A DNA stretch of 61,346 bases from Ignavibacteria bacterium (GTDB lineage: Bacteria > Bacteroidota > Ignavibacteria > UBA10030 > SZUA-254), in contig JACOSX010000136.1 of NCBI GenBank assembly GCA_016178625.1, positions 1-61,346 of the forward strand. Direction: 5' to 3'. The position numbers were made by a program, and so were the translations under genes. The stretch's first letter is position 1, and every line of letters begins with the position of its first letter. The notes beneath the pieces are model-generated. The model saw nothing but the letters and a program-made list of their open reading frames with translations. It was not told where the DNA came from and made no database searches. Positions 41,462-50,555 of this stretch are shown one piece after another.

Positions 41462-41529
41462 AATAGCATTTGATGTCAATCCTATCAATACACTGGTCTG
41501 TGTGAGAGGATCGGGGACGGGCACCTTCT

Positions 41530-41558
41530 TTGTAACTGCCTCTCCTTTTTGGTATATT
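41530..41558 (+). promoter_or_regulatory. Promoter for HAD gene, nearly leaderless
   Basis: TTGTAA (41530-41535), 17-bp spacer, TATATT (41553-41558). The predicted transcription start is within a few bases of the ATG at 41567, consistent with no visible ribosome binding site. Confidence 0.58.
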
Positions 41559-41566
41559 TCATCATC

Positions 41567-42238
41567 ATGAAACACATTTCCTGCATCATCTTCGATCTCG
41601 ATGGCACGCTTACGCAGACCAACGAGCTGATCTTTGCCACGTTCAACCACGTCGCCCGGAAATACACCGATCGTACTTACACACCGCAGGAAATTGTTGC
41701 CATGTTCGGTCCGCCGGAAGAGGTGGCGGTTGAGAATATAGTTGGGAAGGATCGTGTGGATGAGGCGATGGATGATTTCCTCGGGTTCTATGGCGAGCAC
41801 CATCCCCGGATGGCGAGCGCATATGAAGGCATCCGTGAGATGTTGGAATTCCTGAAAAACCGCGGGATTCTCCTGGCAATCTTCACGGGAAAGGGAAAAC
41901 GCACGGCGCTCATCACGCTGGAAAAGATCGGCATCAAGAGTTATTTCGATATCGTTGTAACCGGGAGCGACGTACGGAACCATAAGCCGTCAGCCGAAGG
42001 CATCCGAAAGGTGATGGAGAGATTTGGGTTAGAACCCAATCAGGTTCTGATGGTTGGAGATGCCGTTTCCGATGTGAGAGCCGCGCATGAAGCTGGTGTG
42101 CACATCGCGGCAGTGCTGTGGGATTCCTACGGGAAGGAAAACGTGCTGAAGATGGATGTTGATTACTTTTTTCATAGCGTGGCGGAGTTTGTAGGATGGC
42201 TGGAATCTGCCGTTCCGAGCAATGGAGCAAGCCGTTGA
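41567..42238 (+). CDS. HAD-family phosphatase (phosphoglycolate phosphatase-like)
   Basis: A 223-residue HAD hydrolase with a C1 helical cap. Motif I is IIFDLDGTLTQTNE, motif II LLAIFTGKGKRTA, motif III Lys in NHKPSAEGI and motif IV MVGDAVSDVRAAHEAG. This matches the Gph/PpaX group that acts on phosphoglycolate or pyrophosphate; the substrate is not fixed by sequence. ATG 41567 is chosen over a TTG at 41549 that would overlap the promoter. It overlaps the next gene by 43 bp. Confidence 0.87.
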   Translation: MKHISCIIFDLDGTLTQTNELIFATFNHVARKYTDRTYTPQEIVAMFGPPEEVAVENIVGKDRVDEAMDDFLGFYGEHHPRMASAYEGIREMLEFLKNRGILLAIFTGKGKRTALITLEKIGIKSYFDIVVTGSDVRNHKPSAEGIRKVMERFGLEPNQVLMVGDAVSDVRAAHEAGVHIAAVLWDSYGKENVLKMDVDYFFHSVAEFVGWLESAVPSNGASR

Positions 42239-43368
42239 TTAACGATCGATGGAGCCGGGTACTTCCACTCTTCATACTGCCCGCAGTCGTTTTAACCTTC
42301 TACATCACTGCGAGCACGCACTTTGATTATACTCCCCGTGAAGCATACACGCCCATACACGCGGCAGAGAGTTTTGTTCATGGAGAGGGGTTCTTGGTGG
42401 ATACTCACTCTCCGACGAGTGAGGTTGCGTCTCCACTCTGGGTACTCATTATTTCTCTGGGTGGGAAGCTCGGCATGGATCTTTCCATCACTGCGAAGGG
42501 GATCGATCTCGTGTTCGCGAGTCTGTCGCTGATTGTTTTCTATTTCTTCGCGTATGAAGTGATCCGTGATGTCGCGGTCTCGCTCAGTGCGACGCTTGCG
42601 TTTTCTGTGAGCGCTCGCTTTCTACAGTCGACTGGGACTGGATCGGAAATCTCTCTCGCGGTTTTGCTTCTGCTTATCGCTATGAGGTCATGCTTGTGCA
42701 ATGAGTATTTCCTCGCAATGGTCATGACGGTGTTGTTAAGCTTGGTTCGCCCGGAAGGGTTCCTGTTGATGATTCTCATCCTCGTCGATGTGTTTGTTAA
42801 CTCGTTCGATATGGTGCGGGCAGTGAAAGTAAGTGTTGCATTGCTTCTGATCTATTGCATCGGTATGGCTCCCTGGTTGTTCTACGCATACCGCGCGGCT
42901 GTGCCTGTTCTTCCTCATGACTTTGGTGCATCCGCAGGCGGTATGGAAATTCTCACCTCGTTATTGATGTCGGACGGGATCGCCATCATCGTGCTTATCG
43001 TTTCAACTGTTGCACTGATTTTGCAGATAAGAAGATCAGGACGAGACTCCAGTTGGAATGAAGATGAGCGGTTCTATCTCTTCCGGCAATCGACGCTTGG
43101 AATCGGCTGGATAGTTCTAGTATTGTTGACGGGAGTTGTAAGTGGGTGGAAAGCCGCACCGCATGATATGGTTCTCGTAATCCCTATCGTGATTGTCTAC
43201 GCTTCATTATTCCTTTATTATGTAGTGCGGCAGTCGAGGTGGAGACCAGTCGCATATGTAACTATATTTATTTTCGTCGCGTTGGTCGTGATGCAAAATC
43301 AAATCGTCTATCGATTATTCATCGTGCCCAATCTCACATCGCTGAAACTAATTCGGGCACTCAAGTAA
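42196..43368 (+). CDS. GT-C-like polytopic membrane protein (putative glycosyltransferase)
   Basis: A 390-residue inner-membrane protein with about ten hydrophobic segments. The first helix is followed by a large periplasmic loop, STHFDYTPREAYTPIHAAESF, with acidic residues where GT-C (ArnT/PMT-like) glycosyltransferases hold their catalytic Asp. Later LSLVRPEGFLLMILIL and APHDMVLVIPIVIVYA resemble GT-C helices too. No exact family was recognised. It starts inside the HAD gene with GGAG eight bases upstream, so expression is coupled. A role in glycan modification is inferred from architecture. Confidence 0.6.
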   Translation: MAGICRSEQWSKPLINDRWSRVLPLFILPAVVLTFYITASTHFDYTPREAYTPIHAAESFVHGEGFLVDTHSPTSEVASPLWVLIISLGGKLGMDLSITAKGIDLVFASLSLIVFYFFAYEVIRDVAVSLSATLAFSVSARFLQSTGTGSEISLAVLLLLIAMRSCLCNEYFLAMVMTVLLSLVRPEGFLLMILILVDVFVNSFDMVRAVKVSVALLLIYCIGMAPWLFYAYRAAVPVLPHDFGASAGGMEILTSLLMSDGIAIIVLIVSTVALILQIRRSGRDSSWNEDERFYLFRQSTLGIGWIVLVLLTGVVSGWKAAPHDMVLVIPIVIVYASLFLYYVVRQSRWRPVAYVTIFIFVALVVMQNQIVYRLFIVPNLTSLKLIRALK

Positions 43369-43394
43369 TCCCTTATTGTTAGGTGAAGAATCAT

Positions 43395-44387
43395 ATGGAT
43401 AAACTCTCTGTCGGTGTTATCGGAGTAGGGCACCTCGGCTCGCTGCATGCAAAGATGTATTCCGAGATTTCGTCGGCTCACCTGGTCGGTGTCACTGATA
43501 CGGATGCTGCGCGAGCCGAGAAAGTCGCTCGTGAATGCTCAACTACTGCGTTCAATTCTGCTTCTGACCTCCTCCAGCATGTCCGCGCCGTGAGCATTGC
43601 CACACCGACGAGCACGCACTTTGAGATTGCACAACAGACGATCGCGTGTGGGGTTCACGCTTTCATCGAAAAGCCGATCACGACCACCGTGCAGGAGGCA
43701 GAGACGCTTGCACGACTGGCAACCAAGAAACACATGAAAATTCAGGTCGGACATATCGAACGGTTCAATCCCGCACTTCTTGCGTTGGAGCGTTACCACC
43801 TGCAGCCGATGTTTGTTGAGTCGCATCGGCTTGCACAATTCAATCCGCGTGGCACCGATGTCGCAGTTGTATTGGATTTGATGATCCACGACATCGATAT
43901 CATCGTGAGCCTGGTTCGCTCGCCCATTCAGAAAGTCGACGCGAACGGTGTGGCGGTTGTCTCAGATACAATCGATATCGCTAACGCGCGGCTTCAGTTT
44001 GAGAATGGATGTGTCGCCAATGTCACTGCCAGCCGTATCTCACAGAAGAAAATGCGAAAGATGCGGCTTTTCCAGAGAGATGCCTATATCTCAATTGACT
44101 TCTCCGAAGGTCTTGCGGAGGTGTTCCATCTCATTGATGGTGATCAGTCGACAGCAGGCTCAACTATGATGTTAGGTGAGGTCGACATTGGAAAGGGAAA
44201 GAGAAAAATTGTCTATGAACAGCCAGAGATACGAGAAGTGAATGCGCTTCGGTACGAGCTTGAGATGTTCATTCACGCTGTTCAGAACGACGCTGAGCCG
44301 GTCGTGACGGCGGAGGATGGATTACGAGCCCTCCAGATTGCACATGAAATCATGGCAACGATAAATAAGCAACGACTTTCCATCTAA
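43395..44387 (+). CDS. Gfo/Idh/MocA-family NAD-dependent dehydrogenase
   Basis: A 330-residue oxidoreductase. The N-terminal Rossmann domain has VGVIGVGHLGSLHAKMYSE and SIATPTSTHFEIAQQTIACGVHAFIEKPIT (EKP motif Lys). The C-terminal domain has VGHIERFNPALLALE and DLMIHDIDIIVSLV. The VGHIERFNP and DLMIHDIDI signatures match the subgroup often found with lipid A genes (GnnA-like UDP-GlcNAc 3-dehydrogenase), although no lpx gene is adjacent here. ATG 43395 is preferred over GTG 43383. It lies 26 bp after the GT-C-like gene and 8 bp before the nucleotidyltransferase gene. Confidence 0.85.
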   Translation: MDKLSVGVIGVGHLGSLHAKMYSEISSAHLVGVTDTDAARAEKVARECSTTAFNSASDLLQHVRAVSIATPTSTHFEIAQQTIACGVHAFIEKPITTTVQEAETLARLATKKHMKIQVGHIERFNPALLALERYHLQPMFVESHRLAQFNPRGTDVAVVLDLMIHDIDIIVSLVRSPIQKVDANGVAVVSDTIDIANARLQFENGCVANVTASRISQKKMRKMRLFQRDAYISIDFSEGLAEVFHLIDGDQSTAGSTMMLGEVDIGKGKRKIVYEQPEIREVNALRYELEMFIHAVQNDAEPVVTAEDGLRALQIAHEIMATINKQRLSI

Positions 44388-44395
44388 CTCCGCCT

Positions 44396-45814
44396 GTGCT
44401 GAAATCGAAAACACATATTACGATCACACAAGAAATTCTAGTGCGCATTGGCACCATCGCTGATGAGCGAGGCGTCGAAGCATATGTTGTCGGAGGGTAT
44501 GTTCGCGACAAACTTCTAGGGAAAGAAGTCAAAGATATCGACATCGTTGTTGTTGGAGATGGGATAGGCTTCGCAAAAACGGTCGCGACACAACTTGGTT
44601 TCAAAGATATCGTTACTTATGAAAATTTCGGCACCGCCATGCTCCCGATGGATGGAGGAAAAATCGAGTTCGTTGCTGCGCGCACAGAACACTACAACCG
44701 CGACTCACGCAAGCCAACAGTAGTAAAGGCTTCTCTTGAGAGCGATCTTTCACGACGTGATTTCACCGTCAATGCTCTCGCTGTTTCCATCAATAACAAT
44801 CGGCTGGGTGAGATCGTCGATCCGCATGACGGGCAACATGATCTTCGGAAGAAAATTCTCCGCACGCCTCTTGAACCGCAAAGAACGTTTGATGATGACC
44901 CTCTCCGCATGATGCGCGCTGCGCGGTTCGCTTCTCAGCTCCAGTTTTCAATCGAACCGGAGGCAATCGAAGCAATCCGCACAATGGCGGAACGCATCAC
45001 GATCGTCTCAAAGGAGCGGGTGACGGATGAGTTCTTCAAGATCCTCTCTTCACCGAAACCTTCCATTGGATTGAAGCTTCTCCATGAAACCGGATTAGCA
45101 AAGCATGTTTTCCTCGAACTCGTCGATATGGTCGGCGTCGAGCAACGAAAAGATTATCACCATAAAGATGTTTTCCTTCATACTTTGAAGGTGGTCGACA
45201 ACATCTGTGAGTCGACCGACGATGTGTGGTTGAGATTTGTTGCTCTCGTGCACGACATTGCTAAACCACGAACAAAGGCATTTAAGGAAGGTATCGGGTG
45301 GACATTCCACGGGCATGAAGACCTTGGTGCCCGCATGATGAAGCCTGTCTTCCGACGCATGCGGTTGCCCATGGATAAGTTACCGTATGTTGAGAAACTT
45401 GTTCGCCTCCACCTCAGACCTATGGTTCTCGTGAGTGAAGAGATCACGGATTCGGCAATTCGTCGATTATTGTTTGAATCCGGTCAAGATATTGATGATT
45501 TGATGAAATTATGCCGGGCGGATATCACATCACAGAATCCTCAACGCGTTGCTCGTTATTTGAAAAATTACGATATTGTTATTGAAAAAATGAAAGAGGT
45601 GGAGGAGAAAGATCGCTTGAGGCATTGGCAGCCTCCCGTTCGTGGCGATGAAATCATGGAGGTGTGTGGACTCCAGCCGAGTCCACTTGTAGGCGTGCTG
45701 AAGAAAAAGATCGAGGAAGCGATCCTTGACGGCCAAATTCCCAATGAACACGATGCCGCCCTTCAGTATTTGCTGAGTGTAAAGGACGAGATCCTGAGTC
45801 AAAATCACTCGTAA
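44396..45814 (+). CDS. tRNA nucleotidyltransferase / poly(A) polymerase family with HD domain
   Basis: A 472-residue class II nucleotidyltransferase that adds or repairs the tRNA 3' CCA end. Catalytic region: EAYVVGGYVRDKLLGKEVKDIDIVV. Then TYENFGTAMLP, SLESDLSRRDFTVNALAVS, GQHDLRKKILRTPLEPQRTFDDDPLRMMRAARFA and EAIEAIRTMAERITIVSKERVTDEFFKIL. An HD phosphohydrolase domain follows (DVFLHTLKVVDNI, FVALVHDIAKP), as in bacterial-type CCA enzymes with 2',3'-phosphodiesterase activity. It could instead be a poly(A) polymerase; sequence alone does not separate them. Starts at GTG 44396. Confidence 0.92.
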   Translation: MLKSKTHITITQEILVRIGTIADERGVEAYVVGGYVRDKLLGKEVKDIDIVVVGDGIGFAKTVATQLGFKDIVTYENFGTAMLPMDGGKIEFVAARTEHYNRDSRKPTVVKASLESDLSRRDFTVNALAVSINNNRLGEIVDPHDGQHDLRKKILRTPLEPQRTFDDDPLRMMRAARFASQLQFSIEPEAIEAIRTMAERITIVSKERVTDEFFKILSSPKPSIGLKLLHETGLAKHVFLELVDMVGVEQRKDYHHKDVFLHTLKVVDNICESTDDVWLRFVALVHDIAKPRTKAFKEGIGWTFHGHEDLGARMMKPVFRRMRLPMDKLPYVEKLVRLHLRPMVLVSEEITDSAIRRLLFESGQDIDDLMKLCRADITSQNPQRVARYLKNYDIVIEKMKEVEEKDRLRHWQPPVRGDEIMEVCGLQPSPLVGVLKKKIEEAILDGQIPNEHDAALQYLLSVKDEILSQNHS

Positions 45815-45922
45815 TTCTGTTGGAGTCGTTCTGTAACATTTTCATCCATAATCCGTTTACTAAGGTTAGTTTTCTCGAGCCAGAATCCTTGCCCACATCA
45901 TATTACCAGAGGAGTTGTAATA

Positions 45923-47251
45923 ATGAATAGATCGTACGGCATGATCGTGCTGTTATTCACATTCATAGCGAGTTCGGCGGCACAACCTGTTAAGTTAACA
46001 CTGGAAAAGGCTGTAGAGCTTGCGTTGGAGAAAAATACGTCGGTCATTCAGGCGCGAAACACCATCGGTGCGCGCCAAAGTTCCGTGACCGCCGCCTACG
46101 GAGCGTTGCTCCCAACTGTCGGTTTGAGTGGAGATTGGTCGCAAACCAAAAGTGATTTTACGTTTTTCAATGGCATCGAGATTCCCGGAGGCGGTTCGAC
46201 TACAAGAACGCAATACAGCACCGGCCTTGGAGCAAATCTCACGCTCTTCAATGGTTTCGCAAATACATCGTCGGTCAATGAGGCGAAAGCAAACGCCGCT
46301 GCATCAGAATATACATCGAAACGAACAGACCAAACTGTTATTTTTCAGACACACCAGTTCTTTTTAAATGTCGTTCGAACGTACCAACTGCTGAAAGTCA
46401 ACGAGGATAATTTGAAACGCAGTCAGCGTCAGCTTGAGCGGATTACCGAATCAAACAAAGTCGGTGCGGTCGCCCTCGCCGATGTGTATCGTCAGCGCGT
46501 TCAGGTTGGGAATGATGAACTTGGGCTCATCCAGGCTCAGAACAATTACGAAAAGGCAAAGGCAGACTTGCTCGCGCATCTCGCCGTTGAACCTGATAAG
46601 AACTACGAGTTGGATCTTGCCGGTATTCCCAGTGATATCGACACAAACGAATTTCATGCCGTCAATGCACAATACTCGAATTTCGATGAGCTTTCTCGCC
46701 AAGCGGTTTCCACCCGTCCCGATTACTTTGTTGCACTTGAAAATAAAAATAGCGCAGATGCATCGCTCTCGATCGCTCGGTCAGGATATTTCCCGACGAT
46801 TACGTCAAGCGCATCGTACGGATTCGATAATACGGAGTTAAGTCGTTTGACCGACAACAAAGCGCTGTCGCTTAGAGTATCATTAAGTTATAATCTCTTT
46901 AACGGCTTTGCGACGCAAGAGAGAACCGAACAGGCTGCCGTTTCACGAAATAACGCTGAGGAACAATTGAAGAAAACACAGCGTGATATCCAGGTAGATG
47001 TGAAAAAAGCGCTCCTCGATCTTGAGGCCTCAGAAAAACAAGTCAACGTCACTCAGACCAGCGTTGAATCAGCAGAAATGGATCGGAAGATTGCAGAAGA
47101 GAAATATAACCTTGGGGCAGGAACATTGCTTGATCTGCTGGTTGCCAATGCGAACTATACCAATGCGCTTAGCAATAAAGTTAACGCGGTCACGAACTAT
47201 CTTCTTGCTAAAAAACAAACAGAATATGTAGTAGGGACGATCTCAAAATAA
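45923..47251 (+). CDS. TolC-family outer-membrane efflux protein
   Basis: A 442-residue outer-membrane channel. A signal peptide (MIVLLFTFIASSAAQ) is followed by two OEP repeats: LEKAVELALEKNTSVIQARNTIGARQSSVTAAYGALLPTVGLSG with the second-half counterpart DASLSIARSGYFPTITSSASYG, and coiled-coil helices with YNLGAGTLLDLLVANANYTNALS. It starts with AGAGGAG eight bases upstream and is the first gene of a six-gene exporter operon. It would form the outer-membrane duct for the MacAB-like pump. Confidence 0.93.
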   Translation: MNRSYGMIVLLFTFIASSAAQPVKLTLEKAVELALEKNTSVIQARNTIGARQSSVTAAYGALLPTVGLSGDWSQTKSDFTFFNGIEIPGGGSTTRTQYSTGLGANLTLFNGFANTSSVNEAKANAAASEYTSKRTDQTVIFQTHQFFLNVVRTYQLLKVNEDNLKRSQRQLERITESNKVGAVALADVYRQRVQVGNDELGLIQAQNNYEKAKADLLAHLAVEPDKNYELDLAGIPSDIDTNEFHAVNAQYSNFDELSRQAVSTRPDYFVALENKNSADASLSIARSGYFPTITSSASYGFDNTELSRLTDNKALSLRVSLSYNLFNGFATQERTEQAAVSRNNAEEQLKKTQRDIQVDVKKALLDLEASEKQVNVTQTSVESAEMDRKIAEEKYNLGAGTLLDLLVANANYTNALSNKVNAVTNYLLAKKQTEYVVGTISK

Positions 47252-47277
47252 AAGGTTTTCCTCGGAAGGGACCAACT

Positions 47278-48543
47278 ATGGCTAACTCAAAAAAATCAAA
47301 AAAGAAAATCATTATTCTGTCCATTGCCGGAGCCCTGCTTGTCGTGATCACGCTGTTGGTGATCATGGGGAGCAAAAAAGAGCCGGTCTTTACCGTACAG
47401 ACGGAAAAAGTGCAACGACGGACGATAACGCAGGTGGTCACAGCGACGGGCAAGATCTATCCGGAAGTGCAAGTGATCATCACGCCGGAAGTAAGCGGTG
47501 AGATCACCGCTCTTCCTGTGAAGGAAGGCGTGCGGGTGAAGAAGGGCGACCTGCTGATGAAAATCAAGCCGGACACATACATTGCTCTCCGTGATCGCGC
47601 TGTTGCCGAACTTGCCTCAGCAAAAGCGAGCCTTCAGCGGAGCGAATCGGAATACAAGCGCGCGCGGGAACTGTTCGGCAAGGGCTTGATCTCCAGTTCG
47701 GAACTCGAACAGGCAAACACATCCTATGAAGTTGCGAAGGCGCAATACGACCAGGCTGAGGCGGCGCTGAAACAATCAACCGAAAATTTGAATAAGACAA
47801 CCATTTACTCTCCGATGGAGGGCACAATCAGTGAACTTAAGGTAGAGCTTGGCGAGCGTGTGTTGGGAACGAGCCAGTTTCAGGGAACAACGGTGATGAC
47901 AGTTGCGGATCTTTCGCGAATGGAGGGCCGCGTCGATGTCGGTGAAAACGACATCGTCTTGATCTCCGTGGGCGACACAGCCCGTATTGACGTGGATGCA
48001 ATCCCTGACAGGAAGCTCATCGGCGTGGTTTATGAAATCGGAAACTCAGCGAAGACAAAAGGTTTGGGTACGCAGGAGGAAGTGACCAACTTCCAGGTGA
48101 AAATCCGGGTCCTCGATAAGGACGTTATCTTGCGTCCGGGGATGTCGATGACGGCGATGATTGAAACCGAGACGAAGAAAAACGTTGTCGCCGTGCCTAT
48201 CCAAAGCGTGACAACTCGTTCGGCGAATAAGATGAAGGAAAAGGATAAGGAAAAGAAAGAGCCCGATGAAAGTGAGCAGATGGCTGCGAATGACGCCAAG
48301 ATCAAACCAAAGAACGAAAAGCCGAAGGAGGTTGTGTTCCTTATAGAGAACAATGTCGCTAAGTCAGTCGAAGTTAAACGAGGAATCTCCGATGATACCT
48401 ACATTGAGATCGTTTCGGGACTGGACGAGAACAAGGAAGTTGTCTCCGGGAGTTATAAAGCAATTAATCGTGAGCTCGACGATGGGGTCAAAGTCAAGGT
48501 CGATAACGCGAAAAAGAAAACGGGCGAGACAGGATCCAAATAA
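47278..48543 (+). CDS. MacA-like periplasmic adaptor (HlyD family)
   Basis: A 421-residue membrane-fusion protein. A cytosolic Lys-rich N-tip (NSKKSKKKIIIL) and one transmembrane helix precede the lipoyl half-motifs (GKIYPEVQVIITPEVSGEITALPVKEGVRVKKGDLLMKI; TTIYSPMEGTISELKVELGERV). These flank a coiled-coil hairpin (SAKASLQRSESEYKRARELFGKGLISSSELEQA). Beta-barrel and membrane-proximal domains follow, with a charged low-complexity insert (KMKEKDKEKKEPDESEQ) about residue 320-350 that is unusual for MacA. It links the ABC permeases to TolC. Confidence 0.92.
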   Translation: MANSKKSKKKIIILSIAGALLVVITLLVIMGSKKEPVFTVQTEKVQRRTITQVVTATGKIYPEVQVIITPEVSGEITALPVKEGVRVKKGDLLMKIKPDTYIALRDRAVAELASAKASLQRSESEYKRARELFGKGLISSSELEQANTSYEVAKAQYDQAEAALKQSTENLNKTTIYSPMEGTISELKVELGERVLGTSQFQGTTVMTVADLSRMEGRVDVGENDIVLISVGDTARIDVDAIPDRKLIGVVYEIGNSAKTKGLGTQEEVTNFQVKIRVLDKDVILRPGMSMTAMIETETKKNVVAVPIQSVTTRSANKMKEKDKEKKEPDESEQMAANDAKIKPKNEKPKEVVFLIENNVAKSVEVKRGISDDTYIEIVSGLDENKEVVSGSYKAINRELDDGVKVKVDNAKKKTGETGSK

Positions 48544-48567
48544 GTTACAGACAGTGAAGGAGTGTGC

Positions 48568-49293
48568 ATGAATAATTCGGTCGTTATTAATCTACAGCAG
48601 ATCAAAAAGTTTTATGACATGGGTGGAGCAGAAGAAGTGCATGCTCTTTGCGGTGTATCTCTCCAGATTCATAAGAATGAGTATGTCGCGATCATGGGTC
48701 CCTCCGGCTCCGGCAAGTCCACTCTCATGAACATCATTGGGTGTTTGGATACCCCGACGTCCGGTCTGTATGAATTCAATGGAGTCAACGTCAGTGAAAT
48801 GAACGACAATCAGCTTGCCAAGGTGCGCAATAAAGAAATCGGATTTGTCTTTCAGACGTTTAATCTGCTTGCCCGCTCCAATGCATTGCATAATGTTGAG
48901 CTTCCGTTAATCTATGGTGGTGTCTCGTCATCGGACCGGAAGCGTTTGGCACGCGAGGCTCTTGAACAGGTTGGCTTAGGAGATCGACAGAACCACAAGC
49001 CGAATGAGTTATCCGGTGGTCAGCGACAGCGTGTGGCAATTGCTCGCGCGCTGGTGAACAAGCCGTCTATCCTTCTCGCCGATGAGCCAACGGGCAACTT
49101 GGATTCGAAGACAGGTGATGAAATCATGATTCTCTTCGAAGAATTGCACCGTCTTGGAAACACGATCATCCTGGTCACACACGAAGAGTACATCGCCGAG
49201 CATGCTCATCGCATCATCCGCATCCGTGATGGTGTGGTGGAGAGCGACGAGAATGTCACAAATCGAAAAATCATTAACGCAACTGTCTCTTAG
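48568..49293 (+). CDS. MacB/LolD-type ABC transporter ATPase
   Basis: A 241-residue stand-alone ABC ATPase. Walker A is [16 protein letters not shown]-loop [11 protein letters not shown], signature [15 protein letters not shown], Walker [16 protein letters not shown] and H-loop [16 protein letters not shown]. The EPTGNLD and CLDTPTSG motifs place it in the MacB/LolD group. The ATG at 48568 has AAGGAG seven bases upstream; a GTG two codons earlier is less likely. It is followed by three permease genes but no second ATPase, so one ATPase must serve all three. Confidence 0.94.
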   Translation: MNNSVVINLQQIKKFYDMGGAEEVHALCGVSLQIHKNEYVAIMGPSGSGKSTLMNIIGCLDTPTSGLYEFNGVNVSEMNDNQLAKVRNKEIGFVFQTFNLLARSNALHNVELPLIYGGVSSSDRKRLAREALEQVGLGDRQNHKPNELSGGQRQRVAIARALVNKPSILLADEPTGNLDSKTGDEIMILFEELHRLGNTIILVTHEEYIAEHAHRIIRIRDGVVESDENVTNRKIINATVS

Positions 49294-49301
49294 CGCTTTC
49301 C

Positions 49302-50525
49302 ATGTACTTCATATTTGAAATAAAAGAAGGTCTGCTCATTGCGTTCCGCGCTATCCGTGCAAACAAAATGCGCTCCGTCTTGACGACACTTGGTATTGTC
49401 ATCGGTATCGTCTCGGTTACACTCATGGCGACGGCAATCGAGGGTGTGAATCGCGCATTCGAGAAAAGTGCCTCTGCCTTCGGCTCGAAGGTGCTCTACA
49501 TCCAAAAGTTTCCGTGGGTCAGTGGTGAAGATTGGTGGAAGTACCGGAACAGGAAAGATCTTAAGGTCGAATTTGCCGACTACGTAACGCGCCAGGCAAC
49601 CCTTGTCGACGCTGTCGCACCCGCAGTGAGTACTGTGAAGGACGCACGCTATGGTTCTCGGTCCGTGTTGAACGCATGGATTACCGGAACGACGCATGCG
49701 TACCAGGAAGCCTCAGGGACGACGATACAGGAAGGAAGATTTTTTTCTCAAGAGGAGTCCGATGGTGGGCGACCTGTCTGCGGGATTGGAGCCAATGTTG
49801 CCGAAAAACTATTTCCTTCGGTGGATCCAATTGGTCAGACAATCAAAGTCGGCGGGTACCCATACAGAGTTCTTACGGTCTTTGAGAAACAGGGAGGACT
49901 CTTCGGTGCCTTCACGTCCGATAATCGCATCTATGTGCCGATCAAGTCGTTCATGACACAATTTGGGTCTCATCGCGACGTTACGCTGAATGTCCGCGTC
50001 GCGAAAAATGCTGATATTGAAGATGCGAAAGAAGAGTTGCGAGGAATTATGCGCAAAGTCCGCCAACTCAAACCGGCGCAGGAAGATGACTTCAATATTA
50101 ATGAGCAGGACTTGCTTACTCGAGTCTTTGGAGCAATCACGGGTATCATTGCCGGAGTTGGATTCTTTATCACCGGTCTGTCGTTATTCGTCGGCGGAAT
50201 AGGGATTATGAACATCATGTATGTCTCCGTCACCGAGCGCACCAAAGAGATCGGCGTCCGCAAAGCCATCGGTGCCAGACGCAGAACAATTCTGTTTCAA
50301 TTCCTGGTAGAAGCTGCAATCATTTGTCTGATAGGAGGGATCATCGGTCTGATGATCTCCTATCCTCTCAGCTTAATCGCCGATCAGGTGCTTCCCACTG
50401 CCATGCCACTGTCCGTTGTCTTTATCGCACTGCTGGTTTCGTTGTTGGTTGGAGTCGTCTCGGGTTTCCTTCCAGCTTACAGGGCCGCAAAGATGGACCC
50501 TGTTGATGCATTGCGATATGAATAA
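49302..50525 (+). CDS. MacB-type ABC permease 1
   Basis: A 407-residue permease with the MacB layout: one N-terminal helix (RAIRANKMRSVLTTLGIVIGIVSV), a large periplasmic domain with GRFFSQEESDGGRPVCGIGANVAEKLFPSVDPIGQTIKVGG, and three C-terminal helices (SLFVGGIGIMNIMYVSVTERTKEIGVRKAIGARRRTI). It ends in KMDPVDALRYE. It is the most divergent of the three permeases in the operon; the pairing partner could be either of the next two. The start lies 8 bp after the ATPase stop. Confidence 0.93.
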   Translation: MYFIFEIKEGLLIAFRAIRANKMRSVLTTLGIVIGIVSVTLMATAIEGVNRAFEKSASAFGSKVLYIQKFPWVSGEDWWKYRNRKDLKVEFADYVTRQATLVDAVAPAVSTVKDARYGSRSVLNAWITGTTHAYQEASGTTIQEGRFFSQEESDGGRPVCGIGANVAEKLFPSVDPIGQTIKVGGYPYRVLTVFEKQGGLFGAFTSDNRIYVPIKSFMTQFGSHRDVTLNVRVAKNADIEDAKEELRGIMRKVRQLKPAQEDDFNINEQDLLTRVFGAITGIIAGVGFFITGLSLFVGGIGIMNIMYVSVTERTKEIGVRKAIGARRRTILFQFLVEAAIICLIGGIIGLMISYPLSLIADQVLPTAMPLSVVFIALLVSLLVGVVSGFLPAYRAAKMDPVDALRYE

Positions 50526-50555
50526 TGAGGCAATCACCCCGTCGGGACTCTCATC

